Shown: one piece after another, positions 25,760-35,606 of the stretch
Layout: every line of letters begins with the position of its first letter
How positions within the stretch are numbered: the stretch's first letter is position 1
NCBI RefSeq assembly: GCF_000732535.1
Contig: NZ_APNK01000010.1
Location: 1-64,000, forward strand
Origin: Salinisphaera hydrothermalis C41B8
GTDB lineage: Bacteria > Pseudomonadota > Gammaproteobacteria > Nevskiales > Salinisphaeraceae
Length of the DNA: 64,000 nucleotides
Direction: 5' to 3'
The notes under the pieces: model-generated
The model's input: only the letters and a program-made list of their open reading frames with translations
What the model was told of the DNA's origin: nothing
Database searches by the model: none
Program-made: the position numbers and the translations under genes

Positions 25760-27604
25760 TTAGAACATCTCCGACGGCCCGACTTCCGTGTCGCCGGCAT
25801 CGTCGCTGTAGCGATTGTTGATGAAGTCGCCGGTGATCATCTGCTTGTAGGTCTTGCCCGGGCCCACCATCGGGTACACGCCGGCGTCCGGGTCGACCAT
25901 CACTTCCAGGAAGGCCGGGCCCTTGAACTCGAGGAAGGCCTCGACGGTGGCCGACAGGTCCGCCGGGTCGGTGACGCGACGAGCGAATTCGAAGCCGTCG
26001 GCTTCGGCGGCCTTGATGAAGTCCTTCTTGTGCAGCGACTTGTCGGATGCCGACAGACGCCCCTTGAAGAACAGCTTCTGCCACTGCTTCACCATGCCGT
26101 CGCCGATATTGTTGAGCACCACCACCTTGACCGGCAGGTCGTAGGTGGTCGCGGTCTCCAGCTCGCCGATGTTCATGCGGATCGAGCTGTCGCCGTCGAT
26201 ATCGATGACGAGCTTGTCGCGTCGCGCGCAGGCCGCGCCGATCGCGGCCGGCAGGCCGAAGCCCATGGTGCCCATCGAGCCCGAGGTCAGCCACAGGCGC
26301 GGCTCGCGGAAATCGAAGTACTGCGCGGCCCACATCTGGTGCTGGCCGACGCCGGTGGCGATCACCGCGCGGCCGTCGGTGTGCTTGTTGATCTCCTCGA
26401 TTACGGCATAGGGCTGGATCAGCGAGCTGTCGCGGTCGTAATTCATCGCATAGTCGCGCTTGAGCGCGGCGATGTGCTGATGCCAGTCGGACAACTCGTT
26501 GGAAAAGCCGTGCTCGCGGCCGTAGGCCAGCACACGCGCCAGACTCGGGGCGAACAGGCCGACGTGGTGCCAGTCGACCTGCTTGACCTTGTTGATCTCG
26601 GAGGCATCGGCATCGAAGTGTGCGATCGCCTTGGCTTCGGGGGCGAAATCATCCGGCCGCCCGGCCACGCGATCGTCGAAGCGCGCGCCGACCGCGATCA
26701 GGAAATCACAGTCCTCGACCGCATAGTTGGCGAACGCCGTGCCGTGCATGCCCAGCATGTGCAGCGACAGCGCGTCCGTGGTGTCGAACGCGCCAATGCC
26801 CATCAACGTCGTGACCACCGGGATACCGTAGGCCTGCGCCAGGGCCCGCAGCTCATTGGCCGAGTCCGAGTTGATCACGCCGCCGCCGGCATAGATCAGC
26901 GGGCGCTTGGATTCGCCCAGCAGGCGGAAGAACTCGGCGCATTTTTCGTCCGAGAGCTTGTTCGAGCGCAAATCGCGCATGCGCTGACGATAACCCGGTA
27001 CCGGCAGCACGCCAGACCCGGTGAACGTGCATTCGGCGTTCTGTACGTCCTTGGGCACGTCGATCACGACCGGGCCGGGGCGGCCGGAACGCGCGATCTC
27101 GAAGGCGGTGCGCACGGTCGCTTCCAGCTTGTCCGGATCGGTGACCATGAATACGTGCTTGGCGGCCGAACTCATGATGTTGGTCACCGGCGCTTCCTGG
27201 AACGCATCGGTGCCGATGGCCGCACGGGCGACCTGGCCGCAGATCAGCACCATGGGCACGGAATCGGCCATGGAATCGCGCACCGGGGTGACCGCGTTGG
27301 TCGCGCCCGGGCCGGAGGTGACCATGGCCACGCCGACCTTGCCGGAGGCGCGCGCATAACCGGCGGCCATGAAGCCCGCGCCCTGTTCGTTGGCGGGCAC
27401 GATCAGCGGCATGAGGTCGTGATGCTCTTCGTTGAAGCGGAAGATGGCATCGTAGGTCGGCAGAATGGCACCGCCGGAATAGCCGAATACCGTGTCCACG
27501 CCTTCGTCGGCCAGTACCTGAACCAGCACTTCGGCACCGGTCATGACGCGGCCGGCCAGCGGATGATGCGGACGGGTTTCGGGGGCAGTGTGCAGTTCAG
27601 TCAT
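25760..27604 (-). CDS. ilvB: Acetolactate synthase large (catalytic) subunit
   Basis: 614 aa, ThDP- and FAD-dependent; condenses pyruvate to acetolactate or with 2-oxobutyrate to acetohydroxybutyrate, the first common step to valine, leucine and isoleucine. N-terminal ThDP-Pyr domain with catalytic Glu in VPANEQGAGFMAAGYA, central FAD-binding domain, and the ThDP-binding motif from GDSSIRMNIGELETATTY to VVVLNNI. N-terminal 20 residues are extra but start with a normal ATG. It is on the opposite strand from its regulatory subunit ilvN, separated by a 146-bp divergent region, whereas ilvB and ilvN usually sit in tandem. Confidence 0.95.
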   Translation of the reverse strand: MTELHTAPETRPHHPLAGRVMTGAEVLVQVLADEGVDTVFGYSGGAILPTYDAIFRFNEEHHDLMPLIVPANEQGAGFMAAGYARASGKVGVAMVTSGPGATNAVTPVRDSMADSVPMVLICGQVARAAIGTDAFQEAPVTNIMSSAAKHVFMVTDPDKLEATVRTAFEIARSGRPGPVVIDVPKDVQNAECTFTGSGVLPVPGYRQRMRDLRSNKLSDEKCAEFFRLLGESKRPLIYAGGGVINSDSANELRALAQAYGIPVVTTLMGIGAFDTTDALSLHMLGMHGTAFANYAVEDCDFLIAVGARFDDRVAGRPDDFAPEAKAIAHFDADASEINKVKQVDWHHVGLFAPSLARVLAYGREHGFSNELSDWHQHIAALKRDYAMNYDRDSSLIQPYAVIEEINKHTDGRAVIATGVGQHQMWAAQYFDFREPRLWLTSGSMGTMGFGLPAAIGAACARRDKLVIDIDGDSSIRMNIGELETATTYDLPVKVVVLNNIGDGMVKQWQKLFFKGRLSASDKSLHKKDFIKAAEADGFEFARRVTDPADLSATVEAFLEFKGPAFLEVMVDPDAGVYPMVGPGKTYKQMITGDFINNRYSDDAGDTEVGPSEMF

Positions 27605-27750
27605 GGCAGTTTTCCCGAACGACGTGGAAAATCCCGAATTGTAACCGAAAACACGGCTTTCCCGCGGCGGCTGTGGAAATTGATTTGCTTCACCTCGGGT
27701 ATGGGCGTATTTTGCGCGCTTTGTCAGCCAGCGCGTTCGAGGTGATCACG

Positions 27751-28269
27751 ATGCGACATGTGATATCCATCCTCATGGCCAACGAGGCCGGGGCGCTCGT
27801 GCGCGTGGCCGGTCTGTTCTCGCAGCGCGGGTTCAATATCGAGACGCTCAACGTCGGGCCGACCGAGGATCCGACCATGTCGCGGTTGACGCTCGTGACC
27901 TGGGGCACCGAGAACGTCATCGAGCAGATCAATCGACAGCTGCTCAAGCTGGTCGATGTGATCGACGTGCTGGACATGACCGGCGACGAGCATATGGAAT
28001 ACGAACTGGCGTTGATCAAGGTCCAGCGCGAGGCATCGGCCTCGCCGGTCGAGACCATGGCCGCCGGCTTCGACGTGCGCGTGATCAGCGAGGAAGACGG
28101 CCTGACGCTGCTGCGTTTTCTCGGCAGTGGCGACGAGCTCAACCGTTTTGTCGCCGTGCTGGAAGACGCCGGCATGCTGGTCGAGCTGGCCCGCAGCGGC
28201 GCGGTCACCATGACGCCGGGGACCGGTGGTCTGCGCTACCACGCCGAAGACGAACAAGCCGAAGCGTGA
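27751..28269 (+). CDS. ilvN: Acetolactate synthase small (regulatory) subunit
   Basis: 172 aa. N-terminal ACT domain (MRHVISILMANEAGALVRVAGLFSQRGFNIE, about 1-75) binds valine for feedback inhibition; the C-terminal ACT-like domain contacts the catalytic subunit. Start at 27751 behind GAGGTGAT; the longer frame from 27673 runs through the promoter. First gene of ilvN-ilvC (95 bp gap) and probably the downstream phospholipid genes. Confidence 0.95.
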   Translation: MRHVISILMANEAGALVRVAGLFSQRGFNIETLNVGPTEDPTMSRLTLVTWGTENVIEQINRQLLKLVDVIDVLDMTGDEHMEYELALIKVQREASASPVETMAAGFDVRVISEEDGLTLLRFLGSGDELNRFVAVLEDAGMLVELARSGAVTMTPGTGGLRYHAEDEQAEA

Positions 28270-28313
28270 CCCCGCGCTGACGCATAGAACGCGATACCGC
28301 GAATCAGTAATGA

Positions 28314-29387
<1,074 letters not shown>

Positions 29388-29431
29388 TACGCGTCTTCTT
29401 TCCGAACGCGAGTTCAAGGCGAGCGATCGGT

Positions 29432-30109
29432 ATGCAGCGGAAAACGCTGTTCCATATTGTCCCCGAAGGCTGGGGTGTGCTGTTCGCGTTGGCGATCGTC
29501 TTTCTGATCGTCAATGCGGGCATCGGCGTCTGGGCGGCACTTCCGGTGCTGGTCCTCATGGCCGTGTCGGTCCTGTTTTTCCGGGACTCGCCGCGCAACG
29601 TACCGGCCGAACCGCTGTCGGTGATTGCGCCGGTGGATGGCACCGTCATCCATCGGCGTGAATGCTACGACCCGTACCTCGACCGCGAAGCGGTCAAGGT
29701 CGCGATCCGCGTGAACCCCTTCGGCGCTTATCTGCTGCGCTCCCCGGTCGAGGGCACGGTCCTGGAGTTGGCCGGCGAGACCGTCGAACGTCTCGGCGGT
29801 GTGGCGTCCATGATTCGTACCGACGAAGGCGACGAGCTGGTCATGGCGATCCGCTATGGCACGCTGCTCGGCGCACGCCCATGTCGCAACGGCTACGGCG
29901 AGCGTGTGGGGCAGGGGCGCTGTTGCGGTAATCGCCGGATGGCGCGTCGCGTCGAATTGTTCCTGCCGGTGAACTCGCGCATGGAAGTCGAGTTGGGCGA
30001 CCACGTGCGGGCCGGGGCCTGCGTACTGGCTAAACTGGTACACAAGAAAAATGGCAGCTGTCGGGCCAAGGTCGACCCCGATCGTACCCGTCTGGACGGT
30101 GCGGCCTGA
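29432..30109 (+). CDS. Phosphatidylserine-decarboxylase-like protein lacking catalytic residues
   Basis: 225 aa, two N-terminal membrane segments then the PSD fold, with the family's order kept: FFRDSPR, APVDGTV (Asp about 69 conserved), VNPFGAYLLRSPVEG, VELFLPVNSRMEVELGDHVRAG. But the catalytic His of the FDCHVNRAPV block is Tyr100, and the Gly-Ser self-cleavage site (FGSR just before the VDVYLP strand) is replaced by RMAR (about 169-172). No other Gly-Ser is placed to substitute, so a pyruvoyl group cannot be made by the usual reaction. Either a non-catalytic homologue or a changed chemistry. Its position between ilvC and pssA is that of a normal psd in many proteobacteria. Confidence 0.8.
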   Translation: MQRKTLFHIVPEGWGVLFALAIVFLIVNAGIGVWAALPVLVLMAVSVLFFRDSPRNVPAEPLSVIAPVDGTVIHRRECYDPYLDREAVKVAIRVNPFGAYLLRSPVEGTVLELAGETVERLGGVASMIRTDEGDELVMAIRYGTLLGARPCRNGYGERVGQGRCCGNRRMARRVELFLPVNSRMEVELGDHVRAGACVLAKLVHKKNGSCRAKVDPDRTRLDGAA

Positions 30110-30165
30110 GTCGTCGCTGCGGCCGGCCGGGCAAAGCCGGCGGTTGATGCTATAGAGTAGCGCCT

Positions 30166-30942
30166 ATGTCTGAATCCCCTCCGGAACCCGGCACTCGCCG
30201 CAAGCGCGGTATTTTCCTGTTGCCGAACCTGTTTACCACCGGCACGCTCTTCGCCGGTTTCTATTCCATCATTGCGGCGACGCAGGATCGGTTCGCGGTG
30301 GCCGGCATTGCGATTTTCGTCGCCATGCTCACGGATATGTTGGACGGGCGCGTCGCGCGGCTGACCAACGCCGAGTCCGATTTCGGCATCCAGTACGACA
30401 GCCTGGCGGATCTGGTCGCGTTCGGGCTGGCGTCTGGCCTGCTGGCCTACATGTACAGCCTGCATACGCTGGCGGCCTACAGTAATGTGGCCGGCAAGCT
30501 TGGTTGGTTGGCGGCGTTTTTCTATACCGCTGCCGCGGCGCTGCGACTCGCGCGCTTCAATATCACCCGCGGCGGTCCGGTCGAGAAGAAAGTGTTTCTC
30601 GGTCTACCGAGTCCGGCGGCCGCCGGACTACTGGTTGGCTTCGTCTGGGTCGGCGCGGATTTCGGCATCCCCGGCGGTGATCTCGTGATCCCCGTGTTCC
30701 TGCTTACGGTGGGCGCTGGCGTGCTGATGGTGTCGAACGTGCGCTACAACAGCTTCAAGGATTTCAATATCCGCGATCGCGTGCCGTTCCGCTATATCCT
30801 GTTCATGGTGATCGCCTTCGTGCTGATCATGCTGGACCCGCCGCGCGTGCTGTTCCTGGGCTTTCTGGCGTATGCCCTGTCCGGGCCGGTCATGGCGCTT
30901 CGCCGGCGGCGGCGTCTGCGCTCCGATCGCGGCAACCCGTAG
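30166..30942 (+). CDS. pssA: CDP-diacylglycerol--serine O-phosphatidyltransferase
   Basis: 258 aa, integral membrane enzyme making phosphatidylserine. The CDP-alcohol phosphatidyltransferase motif D-x2-DG-x2-AR-x8-G-x3-D-x3-D is complete (from DMLDGRVAR to YDSLAD, about 57-82). About seven membrane helices follow, ending in an Arg-rich tail. 57 bp after the PSD-like gene, likely the same transcript. It is the Bacillus/Helicobacter-like type, not the E. coli peripheral type. Confidence 0.94.
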   Translation: MSESPPEPGTRRKRGIFLLPNLFTTGTLFAGFYSIIAATQDRFAVAGIAIFVAMLTDMLDGRVARLTNAESDFGIQYDSLADLVAFGLASGLLAYMYSLHTLAAYSNVAGKLGWLAAFFYTAAAALRLARFNITRGGPVEKKVFLGLPSPAAAGLLVGFVWVGADFGIPGGDLVIPVFLLTVGAGVLMVSNVRYNSFKDFNIRDRVPFRYILFMVIAFVLIMLDPPRVLFLGFLAYALSGPVMALRRRRRLRSDRGNP

Positions 30943-31122
30943 CGGTTCAAACGGCACCTGGCGCGGACTCGCGCGACACATCGGCCGCGCGGACGCTGAA
31001 ACTTCCCCCGTCAGGCATGATCCAATCCGGATGTCGATCGACTCAACGCGGCCTATGGCGATGACACGTATTGCTCGACGATCGGGGCGCGCGATGCACA
31101 ACGCGGTAGGGCCGCGAGCCCG

Positions 31123-32748
31123 ATGACTGCGGTGGCTCCGGAATCCGCGGTGCCGTCGCACAGCCGAGCCTCGGCGATCGTCGCCTGCGTGCTCGCCGGC
31201 ACGGCAGCGGCCCTGATCGTGGCACTCGCGATACCGATGGGCGTCGCGGAAGCCTGGGGCCTGGACTGGCTCCATGGTATTGGCGCGCCTGGTGTGGGCT
31301 GGGGCGATCCGTTCCGGCATGCGATCGCGGGTGCCGCGGCGGCAAACCGGGCGATGGCGGCATTGGCCACAGCCGCGGTCCTGTTCAAGCTGGTACCCGC
31401 CATCGGTGCGTTGTTGGCGCTCCGCCTGCCGGACATACTGGCCGCCGGCGCCGTCACCGGGCTTTTGGCCGCGCTGGCCGGATCGCGCGCGGCGGGTGTG
31501 TTCGCCGCGTTACTGTTCGTCCTCTCGCCCGCGCTGTGGGCGGCTGTCACCGGTTCGCCGGGGCTGATCGTCGATGGCGCCATGCTGCTGGCGCTCTATG
31601 CGGCAGTGCGGGTTTCCGACGCGCATCTCGCTGCCGGCAGGCTGGCGGTCGTCGTGCTCGCTCTGGCCGTGCTCATCGCTGACGGTGCCGGCGTTTATGC
31701 CATCGCGGTCGGTGTCGGCGCCTGGTTGCATACGGGTTTGACGCGTGGGTATTGGCGACTGTTCGCCAATCTGCGTTTAACCGTCTTTGCCGGGCTCGTT
31801 ATCGCCGGGCTTACACTGATCGACGTCATTGCGTTGCCGTCCTGGGCGCGCTGGGCGGCGCTTTTCCGGCAAATCGAGTTGGCGATCGAACGCAGCGGCC
31901 TGTCGTTGCCCGACGGGCTCATGGTGCTGGCATTGATATTGCCGAGCGTGCCCGCGCTGATTGAAACCGTACGACGGCCACGAGAGGCACCCGGCCGGCT
32001 CGCGCTCGTGCTGCTGGTCGGGGCGGTCGTATTGTCCACCGCGGCCACGACGTCCCCGCTGGCGGCAGCCTCTCTCGCGCCCGTGGGTGTGCTGTGGTGG
32101 GCGGCCCCGCTGGCGGGATCGCAACCACGCGGCCGCGCGTTCCTGTGGGCCGGGCTGTATGCGCTGCTTGGGCTAACGATCAGCGTTAGCCTGTTGCTGA
32201 CGGGGCGCGCCGAGCCGGTTGCGCATGGATCGCTGCTTTGGGCGAGTCGGGTGGCCGCGATCGTCTTCCTGCTGCTGCCAGTGGCCGTGCTGACGCTGGC
32301 TTGGCGCCGTGCCCGGTTCGCGCCGGCGGTCGGGGCGGCGCTCGCGCTCGCGAGCGTGATGGCCGCTGGGGCGCTTTGGTTGGCCGGTCCGCAGCAATTG
32401 CTCAGTCAGCGAAGCTACGATCACGAGCTGGTTGGTGAGTTGGTGCCGTTCCGGTCGCGACCCATCGCCGTGTTGGCGCCGGTCGAAGCGCCGCTATGGC
32501 GCGCCGAGCTCGGGCGTCCGGTCTTTGTGGCGCATGATCTGCCGACGCTCTGCCAATGGGCAGCCCGGCAAACCGGCAAGTCGGCGCCGCTCGCGCTCGT
32601 GCGCCCGAGCGCCACCGATCCGGTACTGGGTCTTTTTTCCGGCGCGCGGCTACTTCTGCAATCGGCCGGTACGCCGCGTACCTCGGTGATGGTGGTCGAG
32701 CTCGGACGCGGGGGCAGGCACGATTGTCGGGTCGGTCATGCGAACTGA
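31123..32748 (+). CDS. Multi-pass membrane protein of unknown function
   Basis: 541 aa with about 10-12 predicted membrane helices (about 17-430) and a soluble C-terminal portion of about 110 residues. The topology, and a helix pattern rich in Ala/Leu/Val with short loops, recalls GT-C type (ArnT/PMT-like) glycosyltransferases, but no acidic catalytic loop motif is evident to me in the first loop. Gene start at 31123 lacks a strong ribosome site. It lies 180 bp after pssA and 38 bp before the UDG-like gene, all on the plus strand. Unknown; perhaps a lipid- or polysaccharide-related transferase. Confidence 0.75.
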   Translation: MTAVAPESAVPSHSRASAIVACVLAGTAAALIVALAIPMGVAEAWGLDWLHGIGAPGVGWGDPFRHAIAGAAAANRAMAALATAAVLFKLVPAIGALLALRLPDILAAGAVTGLLAALAGSRAAGVFAALLFVLSPALWAAVTGSPGLIVDGAMLLALYAAVRVSDAHLAAGRLAVVVLALAVLIADGAGVYAIAVGVGAWLHTGLTRGYWRLFANLRLTVFAGLVIAGLTLIDVIALPSWARWAALFRQIELAIERSGLSLPDGLMVLALILPSVPALIETVRRPREAPGRLALVLLVGAVVLSTAATTSPLAAASLAPVGVLWWAAPLAGSQPRGRAFLWAGLYALLGLTISVSLLLTGRAEPVAHGSLLWASRVAAIVFLLLPVAVLTLAWRRARFAPAVGAALALASVMAAGALWLAGPQQLLSQRSYDHELVGELVPFRSRPIAVLAPVEAPLWRAELGRPVFVAHDLPTLCQWAARQTGKSAPLALVRPSATDPVLGLFSGARLLLQSAGTPRTSVMVVELGRGGRHDCRVGHAN

Positions 32749-32786
32749 GACTGGCAAAAGCCGATAAACCGTTTACGCTTTCAGCC

Positions 32787-33632
32787 ATGACATTCGATAC
32801 ACGCCGCGACGACTACCTGAGCGCACTCGGCCTGACCGACTGGCAGTATCGTGCCGACGGGCCGCTGGCCGGCCCGACGGCGTCTGCGCCCGAGCCCGAG
32901 CCCGAGCCGGAAGCGCCGCAGGCTCCGGCCGATCGGGCGCATGAGGCGCCACGAGAAGCGCCGATCATCGAAGCGGCCTCCCCGTCGGTCACCGAAATGC
33001 CCGAGCCGGCAGTCCAGGACGACGCGCCCTCAACGCCCCAGTCTGTGTCGGTCGCCGATGGGGACGACAGCCCGGCCGGTTTGGATTGGGATGAACTCGA
33101 GGCTTATCTCGCGCGCCAGGACCATCGCGGCGCGACCCGTCCGGTGTTCGGTATCGGCGCGCGTGATGCCGACGTGCTGATCGTGGGCGAGGCGCCCGGC
33201 GCGAACGAGGATGCCCAGGGCGTGCCGTTCGTCGGCCGTGCCGGCAAGCTGCTCGACCGGATGCTGGCGGCGATCGACTGTTCGCGTGCGACCAATGTGT
33301 ACATCACCAACATCTGTAAATTCCGTCCGCCGGACAATCGCGATCCGACGCCGGATGAAGTGGCAGCCGACTGGCCGATCCTGGAACGTCAGATCGATCT
33401 GATGGCGCCGCGGCTGGTGGTGGCCGTGGGGCGCGTGGCCGCCCAGACGTTGCTCGACTGTCAGACGCCGCTGGGCAAGCTGCGCGGCCAGCTGCATCGC
33501 TACCCACGCCGCGATCTCGATGTGCTGGTGACCTATCATCCGGCGTTTCTGCTGCGCAGCCCGCAACAGAAGAGCAAGGCCTGGGCCGATCTGAAGATGA
33601 TCGCCCGGCATATTCGCGCGTTCGATCAATGA
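32787..33632 (+). CDS. Uracil-DNA glycosylase family 4-like protein without Fe-S cysteines
   Basis: 281 aa. Residues 1-97 are a linker rich in Pro, Glu and Ala (PEPEPEPEAPQAPAD). The glycosylase core starts at about 103: motif A GEAPGANEDAQGVPFVGRAG (about 134-153), CKFRPPDNRDPTPDEV (177-192) and the motif-B-type YHPAFLLRSP (250-259). Family 4 enzymes hold a 4Fe-4S cluster with four Cys. Here the N-terminal pair is absent (ARQDHRGATRPVFG), the KC position is Lys178-Phe179 and the EVAAC position is Asp195. Removal of uracil from DNA is probable but the cluster is gone. Followed by rimI with a 4-bp ATGA overlap. Confidence 0.85.
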   Translation: MTFDTRRDDYLSALGLTDWQYRADGPLAGPTASAPEPEPEPEAPQAPADRAHEAPREAPIIEAASPSVTEMPEPAVQDDAPSTPQSVSVADGDDSPAGLDWDELEAYLARQDHRGATRPVFGIGARDADVLIVGEAPGANEDAQGVPFVGRAGKLLDRMLAAIDCSRATNVYITNICKFRPPDNRDPTPDEVAADWPILERQIDLMAPRLVVAVGRVAAQTLLDCQTPLGKLRGQLHRYPRRDLDVLVTYHPAFLLRSPQQKSKAWADLKMIARHIRAFDQ

Positions 33633-34099
33633 GCGCGGCGGCGGACGATCTCTGGCAGGTTCGGCGCATGCGGCCGCGCGACGTCGAGGCGGTCGTGGCG
33701 ATCGAGCGCGAGTCTTACAGCCACCCCTGGAGCGAGCGTATTTTCCGCGACTGCCTGCGGGTCGGGTATTGGGCGTGGGTGATCGATCGGACCGGTCGAA
33801 GCGTCGCCGGCTATGCGTTGGCCTCGATCGCGGTCGGCGAAGCGCATCTGCTCAATCTCTGCGTGGCGGAGCATGCCCGCGGCAGCGGTGCAGCCGCGCG
33901 GCTGCTGGAAACGGTGATCGCCCAGGCCTCGGCCGAGCGGGCCGGTGAACTGTTGCTCGAGGTCCGGCCGTCGAATCATGCCGCGCGCCGGCTCTATGCC
34001 CGCTACGGCTTCGAAACCCGCGGCCGTCGGCCGAATTATTATCCGGACAGACACGGCCGCGAGGACGCGCTGCTGTTGTCGAAGGTCATCCTGATTTGA
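33629..34099 (+). CDS. rimI: Ribosomal protein bS18 alanine N-acetyltransferase
   Basis: 156 aa GNAT acetyltransferase that acetylates the N-terminal Ala of ribosomal protein S18. Acetyl-CoA loop is VAEHARGSGAAARLLE (motif A RGxGxA form, about 81-90); EVRPSNHAARRLYARYGFE (with the Asn and Tyr of the RimI type) follows. Overlaps the UDG-like gene by ATGA and the transporter gene by 4 bp, so the three are translationally coupled. Confidence 0.88.
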   Translation: MSAAADDLWQVRRMRPRDVEAVVAIERESYSHPWSERIFRDCLRVGYWAWVIDRTGRSVAGYALASIAVGEAHLLNLCVAEHARGSGAAARLLETVIAQASAERAGELLLEVRPSNHAARRLYARYGFETRGRRPNYYPDRHGREDALLLSKVILI

Positions 34100-35370
34100 G
34101 CGATACGCGCTTTACGCGCCGCGGCCGTTTCGGCTGGGCGTTCTACGACTGGGCCAATTCGGCGTTTGCGACCACCGTCGTTGCCGGCTTTTTCCCGGTG
34201 TTCTTCAAGACCTTCTGGAGCGCGGATTATCCCGCGGAAACCAGTACGCTGCAGCTCGGTGTGGGCAGCGCACTGGCCAGTTTTCTGGTGCTGTTCCTGG
34301 CGCCGGTGGGCGGCGCGATCGCCGATCGAGGCCATCGCAAGAAGGCAGGGCTCGCGCTGTCGACCGGGCTGTCCGTGGCTGCTACCGCCGGGCTGTTCTG
34401 GGTCGGCCATGGGCAATGGCTGACCGCGATGACGCTGTTCGTGCTGGCGTCCATCGGCTTCTTCATGGCGATGGTGTTCTACGACAGCCTGATCGTGGAT
34501 GTCGCGCTGCCCGACGACTACGACCGGACTTCGGCGCTCGGCTACGGGCTTGGCTATCTGGGTGGCGGGCTGTTGCTTGCGCTCAACGTCGCCATGACGA
34601 TCTGGCCGCATGCCTTCGGCCTGGCCGATCGTGCGGATGCTGTGCGCTGGTCGTTTCTTAGCGTCGCGATCTGGTGGGCGCTGTTCTCGCTGCCGTTATT
34701 TCTGTTCGCCCGTGAGGATACCGGGCGCGGCCGCGCGCCCGTCGGCCGCGCCATGCGAGAAGGGCTGTCCGAACTGCGGGGCACTATCGGCGAGATCATG
34801 AAACAGCGCGAGATCTGGCTGTTTCTGCTGGCCTATTGGCTGTACATCGACGGCGTGAACACCATCGTGCGCATGGCTGTGGACTTCGGCCTGAGCCTGG
34901 GCTTCGGCCAGGAAAGTTTGATCATGGCGCTGCTGCTGGTCCAGTTCATCGGCTTTCCGGCCGCGATCGCGTTCGGCTGGCTGGCTTCGATCTGGGATAC
35001 CAAGAAAGCGATCTATCTCGGGCTGTGCGTTTATGCGGCGATTTCGGGTTGGGCCTATTTCCTGCACGACGTCTGGCAGTTCTATGCGATGGCTGTGGCT
35101 ATCGGGTTGGTGCAAGGCGGCGTGCAATCGTTGTCGCGTTCTTACTACGCGCGCCTGATCCCCGACGGTAAGGCCGGCGAATACTTCGGCATCTACAACA
35201 TGCTGGGCAAGTTCGCGGCCGTAATTGGTCCACTGCTGGTGGGCGTGGTCGCCGCCCTGAGCGGCAGCGCGCGGCTGTCGATCCTGTCAGTGGTGGTCCT
35301 TTTCATCGCCGGCGGGTGGCTGTTGACACGTGTAGACGCCGGCAAGGTCAGGCATTCCGTCAACGCGTGA
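34096..35370 (+). CDS. MFS transporter, UMF1 (Atg22-like) family
   Basis: 424 aa, 12 membrane helices. The N-terminal block FGWAFYDWANSAFATTV is the UMF1 signature, and the intra-loop GAIADRGHRKK the MFS motif A. Bacterial members are uncharacterised; fungal Atg22 exports amino acids from the vacuole. TTG start at 34096 overlaps the rimI stop. Last gene of the plus-strand run; no clear terminator in the next 236 bp. Confidence 0.88.
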   Translation: MSDTRFTRRGRFGWAFYDWANSAFATTVVAGFFPVFFKTFWSADYPAETSTLQLGVGSALASFLVLFLAPVGGAIADRGHRKKAGLALSTGLSVAATAGLFWVGHGQWLTAMTLFVLASIGFFMAMVFYDSLIVDVALPDDYDRTSALGYGLGYLGGGLLLALNVAMTIWPHAFGLADRADAVRWSFLSVAIWWALFSLPLFLFAREDTGRGRAPVGRAMREGLSELRGTIGEIMKQREIWLFLLAYWLYIDGVNTIVRMAVDFGLSLGFGQESLIMALLLVQFIGFPAAIAFGWLASIWDTKKAIYLGLCVYAAISGWAYFLHDVWQFYAMAVAIGLVQGGVQSLSRSYYARLIPDGKAGEYFGIYNMLGKFAAVIGPLLVGVVAALSGSARLSILSVVVLFIAGGWLLTRVDAGKVRHSVNA

Positions 35371-35606
35371 AGCCAACGTGTTGGCCTATTCGCTGAATGA
35401 CGAGCTGTCGCGCAAGCCTGCCGAGTGCTTTCTTCAGTCGTTCCCGGAGATTGTTTCTGCCCCGAGTCGTTTGGGTTGGCGCCGATCTTCGCCGACATCG
35501 GTCACGCCTATATCAGCTCGTGCGGACGACATACGGGCGGGCGTGGCGCGATTGTATGGACAGCCGGCAGCGTCCGGCCGGCGATCGTACTGTGCCGGAA
35601 AAGAAG

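Noticed and set aside
26030-27745. 571-aa plus-strand open frame
   Set aside because: Shadow of ilvB in a high-GC gene; no ribosome site and no domain.
35371-35606. Possible small gene downstream of the UMF1 transporter
   Set aside because: Frames of 60-160 codons overlap the thiolase end and have no ribosome site or recognisable protein; I see nothing supportable here.
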